From: Halisarca cf. caerulea
Lineage: Eukaryota > Porifera > Demospongiae > Chondrillida > Halisarcidae
DNA: 64,000 bases
Assembly (NCBI GenBank): GCA_963170055.1
Contig: CAUJGJ010000005.1
Span: 1-64,000 of the forward strand
Direction of reading: 5' to 3'
In this document: positions 12,415-23,000 of the stretch, one piece after another
How positions within the stretch are numbered: the stretch's first letter is position 1
Layout: each line of letters begins with the position of its first letter
Made by a program: the position numbers and the translations under genes
Notes under the pieces: generated by a model
Seen by the model: only the letters and a program-made list of their open reading frames with translations
Told to the model about the DNA's origin: nothing
Database searches by the model: none

Positions 12415-13040
12415 TTGTACACCCTACCCACCCCCACCCACACCATTATTTTGCATTATATTCTATACACCCTTGCACTCTACTGTTCGTCCTCCCTCCC
12501 GGCCCTCACCCTACTGTTTTGCCCCTCCCCCCCCGCAACTGTTTTGTACACCCTCTCTCACCCTACTTTCTTGTCCCCCCCCCCCCCCCCCCCTCACCGT
12601 GACACCCTACTGTTTTGTACACCCTCGATCCCCCCATGCTACTGTTTTGTGCACCTTCCCCCCACCCTACTGTTTTGTACACCCTCCCCCACCCTACTGT
12701 TTTGTACACCCTACCCCACACTACTTTCTTGTATACCCCCGTCTGTTTCATACACCCCCCCCCCCGTGTTACTGTTTTGTACACCCTTTCCCACCCTACT
12801 GTTTGGTACGCCTCCCCCCACGCTACTGTTTGTACACCCTCCCCCCCATGCTACTGTTTTGTACACCCTCCCCGCACCCTACTGTTTCGTACACCCTCCC
12901 CCTGCGCTACTGTTTTGTACACCCTCCCCTCACCCTACTGTTCTGTACACCCTCCCCCCACCCTACTGTTTTGTACACCCTCCCCCCACCCTACTGTTTT
13001 GTACACCCTCCCCCCACCCTACTGTTTTGTACTCCCTCAA
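12415..13040. repeat. 28-bp minisatellite (C-rich)
   Basis: About 20 tandem units combine CACCCTACTGTTTTGTACAC with a short C-run of variable length (typically about 28 bases per unit). Long open frames occur in all three plus frames only because the unit lacks stops and its length is 1 modulo 3. Variation in the C-run shifts the register repeatedly. There is no evidence that it is translated. Confidence 0.9.
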
Positions 13041-13229
13041 GCTCCCCCAATGCTACTGACGCTTATCAACAAAACGCTCTATTAACGCAAGGCAAACTGC
13101 TTACTTTGCACACAGAACGACAAGTGTCCTGCAAAAATAGTGAATGCATGTCCTACAAGCTGTTCTATTCTGTCCCACAAAATCATTGACAGCTAGGGGG
13201 TGGAAACTACATGCAGTATAGACTAATGG

Positions 13230-13230
<1 letters not shown>

Positions 13231-13319
<89 letters not shown>
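13231..13319. repeat. (AT)n microsatellite
   Basis: Near-continuous AT dinucleotides with one interruption around 13279. Confidence 0.95.
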
Positions 13320-13322
<3 letters not shown>

Positions 13323-13844
13323 GTATTTATAGATATGCATATACAGTAAAGAAAAAAAACAGAGAAACTAAGAAATAAACACTGCATATCCAGACAAACA
13401 AAAAAACAAAAAAAACAACAATCAATGGGATCCAGAATAAATATATATATATAGATACAAGGATCTAGCTATACTGCATGAGTTAACATATTCTTTTGGA
13501 TATTAGTGTACTGTGGACACATGAGTGAAAGTGCACTTCATTTTTAATGTCATTGCTGTTACATATGGCTTAAAAGTTCTGAGCTTGCAATGGTAGCATA
13601 TGGATCGATCGCTCAAGAACATTTGGATTAGTGTCAATCAACATTTTTCAATGAGGAGATTATGATGGCTGATTCTACATCTGCATATGTTTAATGATTT
13701 CCTGCATGTGGGATATAATAATATTTGGTCATTCCAAGCGTTTTGTGTTTCAGTAAAGCCATGCAAAGTTTATTTATGTTTCTGGTCCCCTTCCCAGTGA
13801 AAAAATAGGGGGAAAAAGAAAAAATTAAGAAAAATCAGTGAGCA

Positions 13845-13925
13845 CACTGGATTCAAACCCTGGCCAAAATATTGCACAAGATCGCAAGCACAACCATGGT
13901 GTTATTCTGAAACTAGTGGCTGTCT
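13845..13925 (-). repeat. Possible tRNA-derived SINE remnant
   Basis: On the minus strand there is a GGGTTTGAATCC block that fits a polymerase III B box (usual form GGTTCRANNCC). Upstream lies a TGGTTGTGCTTGCG region that could be a degraded A box or D-arm. No intact acceptor stem was seen, so it is not a working tRNA. Weak call. Confidence 0.3.
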
Positions 13926-14536
13926 GGTTCCATGTGCTCCCCATCTAATTGTGCTTTATACAAGTTTGTATTACCTTTCAACTTTCTTTGCTTTTACATT
14001 CTTGTTAGCATTTAGTATCTGTTCACAGTTATAAGGAATATACTTGCATGAATGCCTTTGGCTGGATTGGAAAAAATAAAATAAATATAAAAACCCTGCA
14101 TGGTTGCCTGATCAATTAACAAAGATGGCCTTCACCAGAAACATATTATTACTTTGTGTGGCCTAAATTGTAGTACCTAAGCCTCCTGATGTAGTAGAGA
14201 CAAAAGGGCTGGTTATACTTTCTGGTTAATATCTCATATATATAACATTCTAAGATTTGTTGCCTAAATATTGCATGCTTGATTAAAAACGTATAAAGTG
14301 TATAGAACGTATACTCAGAATCCAAAAGGATGTTGAAAAAAGCATCTGTATCAAATTCTATAAGTCTTCTCTTGGGGTTTCCAAATACAGCACAAATGTA
14401 GCAGTGCATCAACATCCACCAACCCCCAGATTTTAGCATTAGATTCCAGTGCTGTACGATTATTGTGATAATCATGAATTTTGTTGGACAATAATCATTT
14501 CCGATTAAAACCAATATCGCCCATTCCTAGTGTGTA

Positions 14537-14620
14537 AGTGTGCGTCCATGTGTGTGTATGTATGTGTGTGTATGTGTGTGTATGTGTGTGTGTGTGTGTG
14601 TGTGCTTGTGTATGTTGGTG
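14537..14620. repeat. (GT)n/(GTAT) microsatellite
   Basis: GT-rich simple repeat with GTAT interruptions. Confidence 0.85.
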
Positions 14621-14846
14621 TGTGTACAGTATTAGAAATATGGAGCAAATGGTGGATGGAGAAATGTCCTAGCATTATCATTGGGTCAGACAATTTCACA
14701 TTTGCTCAGACATGTGCCACAATATGTGCAAGTGCAGCATACACTAACAGTATCTTATCACTCTTAAGTCAGCAGCAAGTTCCAATAATAATTACAATGA
14801 TGAAAGTATATAAGTATGTATACACTCTCAGTACAAATAACTCAGG

Positions 14847-14850
14847 TGTG

Positions 14851-14898
<48 letters not shown>
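14847..14898. repeat. (GT)n microsatellite
   Basis: An uninterrupted GT run of about 50 bases. Confidence 0.95.
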
Positions 14899-14899
<1 letters not shown>

Positions 14900-15015
14900 G
14901 TATGTACGTTGCTGTATATCTTTATGTGTGTGTGCATGCATGTGTATGTGTGTGCGTGCATGCGTGCGTGCGTATTACAGGCTCAATTGCAAGGTTCTGC
15001 ACTTTGTGCAAATCC

Positions 15016-15095
15016 AGGTCAGGTCAGGTCAGGTCAGGTAACTTATTTAAACTGGGGAGGCCTTTAGCCAGAGGCTACTTAACAAGGCACCCAGT
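15016..15095 (-). repeat. Dispersed repeat with tandem tail, copy 1
   Basis: Read on the minus strand, the segment at 15040-15095 (GTAGCCTCTGGCTAAAGG and TTTAAATAAG blocks) matches 18396-18475 and 55218-55275. It is followed by a pentamer tail, (CCTGA)n on that strand, at 15039-15016. A conserved body ending in a variable short tandem tail resembles the 3' end of some SINEs and LINEs. Confidence 0.6.
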
Positions 15096-15221
15096 ACAGG
15101 CTTTATCCTTAGATAATTTATGCTTCATCTATGGCCACACGGGACATGCGTCTATGATGAAATGGGCCCGGGTCGACACGTGACTTCCACACCGAAGGCT
15201 TCCTGTGAATATTATATTGCT

Positions 15222-15230
15222 GTGGTGGTA
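15222..15230. repeat. Target-site duplication, left copy
   Basis: GTGGTGGTA here is repeated exactly at 16922-16930, directly outside the two ends of the palindromic transposon. Confidence 0.8.
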
Positions 15231-16921
15231 TAGTCTCGCGTCGCCAGCCCCTTTTCCTAATCGCCCCCTTGTGAGAGGCGGGAAAAGGGTCTGGTGACAA
15301 ACGCCACTTTTTTTAATCCAGATGTCCACAGGAAGTTGGGACACTTGCGAACAGTTAATTGCTTTGATCTGTGACCGCAAGACTCGCTCAATGCTAATAA
15401 TCGCGCATCAAAATGGCCAGCCAGGATAGCGGAGCGACGGTTAAGATGGCAATTGGAGCGGAATGCCAAGAGCTATAGGGTTTAATCACCTGAAGCCTCA
15501 GCAGTTCGACGCAATCTAAAAGTTTTTTGAGGGGAGAGACGTTTTGTAACTCTTTTGATAGGTTTTGGAAAATCCGTGCCTATTTGGTGTTCTTCCTACA
15601 ACGTTTAAACAAGCTATTGGACCGCTTGCGCAAATCTATCGCTGTTGTGGTCACTCCTCTAGCAGTTCTCCTAGGAGCTCCGCAATAAGTTTGTTCCAAG
15701 AGGACGCGGAATTCCTTGGAGAAATGCAAGAGTACACAGCAATCAGTCAGATACGGAGGGGAAACACCAGCTTGTGTTCTACAGTCTGGAGAATCTACAG
15801 GAAATCTACTCGATAAATAGTTAAATTCAGCTACAAACAAATACAAAAATTCACAATAACATGCAATTGTTGTGAATGATTACAAGAAAATAGTATACAA
15901 TGTCCTTATACATAAGTTAAGATTAATGTGCATAAAAACATGCATAATACACAAATACAGTCACCAAGTTGTCCTACTGGGGTAGATGAAATATTTAGTG
16001 GGCCTACCTCACATGCTCTGAAGGAGGAGATCCTTCAGCATGCGTCAAGAACGGCAAGGGCCTTAGGCGCGGCAACCCCCTGAGAGTGATCATAGAAGGT
16101 GATCACTCTCAGGCCACCTCACATGCTCTGAAGAATCTCCTACTTCAGAGCATGTGAGGTAGGCCCACTAAATATTTCATCTACCCCATAAGATGATATA
16201 GGAAATAACTGTTACAATGTAATACTACACAATATGCCGGTAACAGTTCTACATCAGCTTGTGTGTCAATGAGTTAAACATTGTTTGCTTCATCAACGAT
16301 CAATGCAATCATGTATTGTTGGTAAACAAGTGAGCATGCTGGGGAGTGACAGACTGTAGAACACAAGCTGGCGTTTCCCCTTCATTATCTGACTGATTGC
16401 TGTGTACTCTTGCATTTCTCCAAAGAATTCCGCAGATAATCCTCTTGGGAAAAACTTATTGCGGAGCTCCTGCATGAAAACTGCTAGAGGAGTAACCACA
16501 ACAGCGATAGATTTGCTCGAGCGGTCCAACAGCTTATTAAACGTTGTAGGATCCTGGAAGAACACCAAATAGGCACGGATTTTCCAAAACCTATCAAAAG
16601 AGTTACAAAACGTCTCTCCCCTCAAAAAACTTTTAGATTACGTCGAACTGCTGAGGCTTCAGGTGATTAAACCCTATAGCTCTTGGCATTCCGCTCCAAT
16701 TGCCATCTTAACCGTCGCTCCGCTATCCTGGCTGGCCATTTTGATGCGCGATTATTAGCATTGAGCGAGTCTTGCGGTCACAGATCAAAGCAATTAACTG
16801 TTCGCAAGTGTCCCAACTTCCTGTGGACATCTGGATTAAAAAAAGTGGCGTTTGTCACCAGACCCTTTTCCCGCCTCTCACAAGGGGGCGATTAGGAAAA
16901 GGGGCTGGCGACGCGAGACTA
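15231..16921. mobile_element. Palindromic DNA transposon with ~570-bp terminal inverted repeats and 9-bp target duplication
   Basis: The ends are TAGTCTCGCGTCGCCAGCCC and its reverse complement. Inverted similarity extends about 570 bases inward on each side (15231-15800 and 16350-16921). Over 15257-15469 and 16683-16895 the two arms translate to the same 70-residue peptide, so the arms are almost identical and the insertion is probably recent. A 9-base direct repeat flanks it. Very long terminal repeats with a 9-bp duplication are typical of Mutator-like elements, although an 8-bp-type hAT cannot be excluded because the flank is repetitive (GTGGTGGTAGTAG). No transposase was found between the arms, so the element is non-autonomous. 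A separate inverted-repeat insert lies at 15979-16187. Confidence 0.85.
15979..16187. mobile_element. Nested inverted-repeat element
   Basis: GGGGTAGATGAAATATTTAG at 15979 is matched in inverse at 16168-16187. The inverted similarity runs about 50 bases inward. Inside, CCTCACATGCTCTGAAG occurs twice directly and once inverted, and TGAGAGTGATCA..TGATCACTCTCA (16081-16111) forms a further hairpin. It sits in the centre of the larger transposon. Confidence 0.7.
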
Positions 16922-16930
16922 GTGGTGGTA
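16922..16930. repeat. Target-site duplication, right copy
   Basis: GTGGTGGTA, identical to 15222-15230. Confidence 0.8.
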
Positions 16931-17006
16931 GTAGTCACGGCGATAATGGGTCTGGTTACGTCAGACTAGTCTACAATAGCATGTGACCGTAAATCAGAAT
17001 GATAAG

Positions 17007-20000
17007 ATGGCCTCCATCGTCGAACCAACGCCCTTGTTGTCACAAATTTTAGAAAGTGAAGAGAACGTTTGGTCTAATAGCGGGATAAATTCAGAAGTAG
17101 ATGAGCCTACCGATGGTCATATCGATGAGGTGATAAAGTGAGTGAATATATATGTATGTATTGTTGTTGTTGTGAGAAGTAAATCGTTTTAAGACGTTCT
17201 AGATGTGTAGAATGTTTCTTGTTGTTGTTATTTATGTGACAAATTATACCTCTGATTAATGTGGCTATACATAAAGCTACGCCGTGCAATTTTTATTGTG
17301 TTGTGTTCAGATCCTACTCTGCACATGTACAAATCTATGGTTGTTTATGGTATGCTAAGACATCATAATAAAACAATAATAAAAATAATGATAGTAATTA
17401 CTCGTCAATGTCTAGGCGGCTTTCTACTACAGCAACTTCTGGATCATGCTGTTTCTTGTGACTATACTTGTACCTGCTACCTCGAATGCATGCAATAGCA
17501 CTTCTAATTGGTGAAAAGGAGAGTTGGCTTCTTATCCAGTTCATTACAATACTGAAAGACAACCCTTTCTTCTCTGCAATGAGTGGTGCTAATTTTCTCA
17601 TAATTACTGTTGCAGCTAGTCCTGCATAGTCTCGCGTAGCCAGACCCGCACTTGCTGCCATTGGGTCTGGCTACACGAGACTAGTCCTGCACCACCAGAC
17701 AATGAAATCATCACACTGTTTCCATTACTGTGTATCAGTTACATGTTAGGGTGCTGTGATATCTGTTGGGCATTGTATTACTTGTATCATATTCTCCATG
17801 TATTGTTTGCACAAGGCATTATGGGTATTTACTATGGTTGGTAATCGTGGACTCCACACCATATTGTCTCACTTAGCCAAGTAAGCAAGGTATTTTTGGG
17901 GATATGCTTGGTATGTAGGGCTAGAATGTCATTTTGTTCACCCATGTAGCATGATTCCATGCTATTACTACATCTTATCTTTGGTTCTATGCAAGTGCAG
18001 TATTTAAGTATTGTGTTTTAATTCGTCTTTTTTATGTACATACATTGTTATTCTTGAGTGTGTTCTACCTAGATGCTCATCATCAGGAATTTATATAATA
18101 TATAGCATATATGGTACTTACGTATAAACTGTTTTTCAATGCCCTGGCAAGTATGTACGTATGTACGTATGTCCCTCAACTGAGTAGGGTAGAAGTAAAA
18201 ATCTAGACATAAGCTCAATCACCAAGCATAAACAGTTGAGATGCTAAAAGCTAAGGACCGTTTTATATGACCTCTGTAAGTTGATGAAAAATGTACATAC
18301 GTAGCTCCACTTGAATCCCTTTGAATGAAATTTTAGATTTGTGGTCATATTTTTTGCAACCAGAAATGCGTTGCTGGTGTATATTTCATCAATACTTTCT
18401 GGGTACCACTTACAGTAGCCTCTGGCTAAAGATTCCCCAGGTTAAATAAGAATACCCTACTTGAGCACTCTTCTTGGCTTAAAGTTCATTTTGTGTTTAC
18501 ATCAATAATTGAGGTGGTGTTGTGCACATATTTACAGTAGTTTACCCTACTGTTTTATGTTTTTGTTCATTATTTGTGTAATGCAGATGTGACTATGTAT
18601 GTTTTCTTTTTTGCCTTGCTTAGGCATGGAAGGTTACTACCGGTCATTCATAAGTTTTTTTACAAGCTAGAGTAAGTGCTTATTAAGAATTTTATGAATG
18701 TTTAAACTACTTACATTGCTATTGTGCCCATTCCAGAAAGCGACAGGCATGTACACACTTACCCATTTTATCCAACCAGACTGATTTTGTGCGCGTAAGT
18801 GATTTCTCTTTGTTTGTTAACTAAAAAAGCACTCACATTGTACTTACTTGAAGTTACTGCATATTTTTGTTACTATTCTGTGTGCTGGACATTTATCCAA
18901 AATCATACAATGTGAACTTGTCATTGATGTTCTTTGAACATATTGTATTGATTGTAATGTCCATTTCATATTCAGGTCAATCCAGAACAATTTGATCCTC
19001 ATCCTACAACCAAACCATCAGAAAGATCTTCACATGGAGAACTGGAGACATCTGTTCATTTGGAAAGAGAAGTCTGTATTTATCAATTCTTCATACATTA
19101 GAGAATTTGTACACTTGGATATACATGTACTGTATCCCTTGTTTGCAGGATCTGTCAGTTTACCGGTGTACCCTTATGTGTGCACAATTTCCCGTCCTAA
19201 GTGCCCCAAGTCCTCCAGAAAATGATCCACTTTCTCCAAAGTTACATGTGATGACATCTTCTCTCCAACATACTGATAGTGTGACTGATAAGATTGCAGC
19301 TGGAGATGTACGAAATCAGGCAGTCTCTGAAGACCGTACTCCTTTCCAGAGGCATACAAATGATTTCTCCTCCTCTTTACCCAATTCTTTTCCTGGGGAA
19401 AGGCTAGCACATAGGGAATACATGGAAATTGTGCATCCAAGCCCCAGTAGTAACATGCTATCAGACGGAACTGATATTGTAAGTAGAGAACTGCTTTGTG
19501 ATCTAGTTCGCAAGGCTTTTGGTCAGAGTGCAGATCAACAGTTGAGGTATGAGCAACTGTTGCGTCATGATTTTGGCAGAAGAAGCAAAGGAGAGGTAAG
19601 GGTTTGCTTGTGTGTTTTGTAAATGTACTGTAACAATCTTCTCCTACAGATCCTGGTGAAGGAGTTGGTGAGTCAGCTGAAAATTCTAGAAAACAATGCT
19701 CATCCTTTTTATAAGCCAAAGCTCTTTTTGGTACGTACGTACGTACGTATGTCTGTTTGTACGTACTTTGCTCCATTTGCACCCTCACAACATTTTTAAT
19801 GTGGTATTCTGGTTCACCATTCACATCAGTATTGGCTGATGGAATTGCCTCTGTGATGAAATACGTATGCTAGAGTTTTTTGTGGGTGGTTGTTATACAT
19901 GCTAGACCATGAGCCTGTTTGACTACAGTGATGTTCTGCATTTGTGTTATCCTCCTTGGTTGCTGTATACTCTGCAAATCAACTACGTATTTATCTTTTC

Positions 20001-23000
20001 TGTAGTCCAAGAGTGGATATGATGTTTGGCTTCAAAAAGAGAAAAGACGAATTAAGCAACTCATTGAAAAATTCTGGCATTATTCTCTCCCTTCTCCCTC
20101 TACTTGGATTCAGTACAACCCAGTTGATTACCATAAGGCTTACTCTATTCTTTTAGATAAAGTACTAAGGTAAGATGTTATAGAGTATACGTGCATACAC
20201 ATATAGGAATGCCTATAATTTACCCCCCCCCCCCCCCCAACCACACACACACACTTCTCTTTCAAGCAACTACGTACTGTACCTTCATATTGAAGCGTTT
20301 TTTCCCCATTTTTTTGTATGTACATATGTATACTTGCTTGTCTCTTCTTTATATAGTTGTGATTTTGTGTGTGTGTATGTATGTATGTTTGTGTGTGTGC
20401 ATTAGCCCTGGACAATATTTCAATATTAGTAGTCAATATCAATATCAATCCAAAACCGACAATGCAATAATTGCAATCTTGAATAGTCAATATGTGGAAT
20501 ACTCAATATATCAATCATCAGCATTCTTCTAGAGCCAGAACAACAATGATTGGATTAAAATAGGGAATACTAGCTGCATAAGTCCAATATATGGCTAAGG
20601 TTTCTAATTGGCCCAGTTACATACATAGTGCCAAAACATTTTTAATCAGCCCGGGTTATGTCATAACTGAGGAATCAAAATTGGGATATCAATATTGGAG
20701 GATAATATTGAAATATACCGACTAATACCGACTATCTGTCAATTGGTTTGTAACTAGTTCTACGTAATTGCCAATACCGTCCAGGACTAGTGTGCATAAG
20801 TGTGTGTACTCCATTGGGTAAGTGTTCTACTACATAAACAGCTCTATTCAGTATAATATTTTCTACCTCTGTTTTAAAGTGTCAATGATGATAGTGGCAT
20901 ACACATGCCAGAATCTCAGCGTTTGATGGTCAGAGTGGCTGCAGGAAGCATATTATCAGCTACTGCTCAAAGGCTTCTGCATGAATTTAGTCTTCGTTTT
21001 GGTGTGGTACGTATGTATATATACGCATTTGCAATATGCAAATTTATTACGTATGTGTGTTTTTGTATACAGTATGTTTGTACATGCTGTTCTCTTTACA
21101 TTTTGTCCTGTGTGTCACTGTTGTGATGTATACCCTTAATGACTGTACTGTTTTGCGGCTCTTTCCAGGGTGAACTGTACTGTTGTATTCTCTATCTAGA
21201 CCGATTGGCAAGGTGAACATAGAACCTGTACATTCGATGCATGACTTGTGGATGTATGCATTATGCAATCTGTGTGCTATGCATTTCTTTTGTTTTCTAA
21301 ATTTGTAGGGGGTTTGATTACCAAATTGAATACCTCCAGCACATGAAGAGAGCAATTCTCGATGTTAAATGTCTAATTCCTCATAGTAAGAATAAAGTTA
21401 CCATGGTGAAGCAAGAAGTAAGTTTCTCCTTTTGTGCAAGAAAATTGTGTGAGACTGTCTTCAGTGTTCCTGCTGTTGTTTGCTATCCAGTCTGATATTT
21501 TGCGTGGATCCATTCGGTTAATCAAAACTCACTGTGAATATTCCTTTACAAGAATAGAGAGGCTATTCAAAGACTCAAATCCTCCCAGTGGAATAGGTGA
21601 ACAGCTTTGCTATCAGTGCTTACATATGTATTGTGTTGTATGTATGTATTACAGTATGTGTGAGGTGGTGTGAGACCCATGCCAACCTGTGTACAATTAT
21701 GTCCCTACATGTGTATGCGTTTGTTCTTGTGTATACATACATACATACGTATGTATGTACAGTATGTAGGATTGTGGAATAATTTGACTATGCAGGACTT
21801 CATTTAGTGGAGGGCAGTGGCAGAGGGGCAGTTCCCATCCCTTCCCTCCCCTCCCCTCCCAAAATTCAGGAGCAGTATTCTCATGTGTACATTTATACAT
21901 GTCTGTGACCCACTTTATTGTAAGGATGCTTTCAGCCCCCTTTGGGACAATTGCTACATTAGAGGCTGACATGCATATGCTTGTACCAGCTGATTTATCA
22001 CTTAGAGCTGCTTTGAGCATTGTAAGTTTGCAATGTGTTATGTAAATCCCATCCATTGTGCATGTTACGTGTGTACATAGTGTACAGTGGGAATCATTGA
22101 CAAGGTTTTAATAGGCTATTTGGGGATTTTGTGGAGGAATGCCATTCAAGTTTAGTATCTGCCAATATTATATGATTTACAGTATCTGTGTACTGTACAT
22201 ATGTACGTACATACGAGTGTTTGTTGTAACCAGATTGACATTTGGTCACCATTTTTGTGTGTGGGAATGGTAGCAGAGTAGTGGTTTGGTTATGGGTGTG
22301 TAGGAAGTAATTCTGTTGTCAAATCATAAAGAGTATGCATTATTTATTGTAGAATACAGCAGTACTTTCTTTGATCAAATCACCAGCTTTTTATTTCACC
22401 AATAACATTTGGAAACTGATTCACCATATTTAATACTCACTTAAGTTTCCCACTTCGATATGGTATAGTGTAGTCCATGTACTGTACATATGTGCGTACA
22501 TACGTATAACAGTTTAGTATTTTCTTTTGTACATAATACGTAGCTGCATTAATTGAGTTATATCAAGAAGTTTTCGATATTGAGCGAGGAGTATTAGGAA
22601 AGCATCCAGAACCTCTGGATAAAGCACTGAAGAGATTTTTGAAGGTACGCTAGTTCCTAAAATAGGGAGAAAGCATTTCATTAGTATATACTAATATATA
22701 CTATATATATACTAAATATATACTATATATACTATATATATACGTATATATATATATACTATACTATATACTGTTTGCCCTTTAGAGTGGTTTTGTTACC
22801 CAATACGAAAGACAGAAAACACTGGCTGAGCACAGTGCACAGGACTCTCTCACTTTCCCACATCGTTTGTCGCCTTCACTGGTGAGGTCTACCCTTGCCT
22901 CCTAAAATGATTGCAAACAAAATATGTACATTAATTTGTATGATTATAGATACATTCTCTTATCATTCGAATTACGGAGGCCATGGATGTCTACAGCAAG

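Larger units (their letters stand above)
10357..15230. other. Intergenic, dominated by simple and tandem repeats
   Basis: No gene is supported. Open frames here are produced by GT, AT, 17-bp and 28-bp tandem arrays. A minus-strand tRNA-like segment near 13845-13925 may be a SINE remnant. The rest is AT-rich unique-looking sequence. Confidence 0.5.

Noticed and set aside
12415..13040. CRISPR-like array
   Set aside because: The units are directly adjacent with no unique spacers, and the genome is eukaryotic. The 19-bp array at 37625 was rejected for the same reason.
12401..13189. 262-residue proline/phenylalanine-rich open frame
   Set aside because: It is a 28-bp tandem array with variable C-runs that would shift the frame between individuals. 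No homology was recognised.
15257..16895. Identical 70-residue frames on opposite strands as a duplicated gene pair
   Set aside because: They are the two inverted arms of one transposon and have no protein-like similarity.
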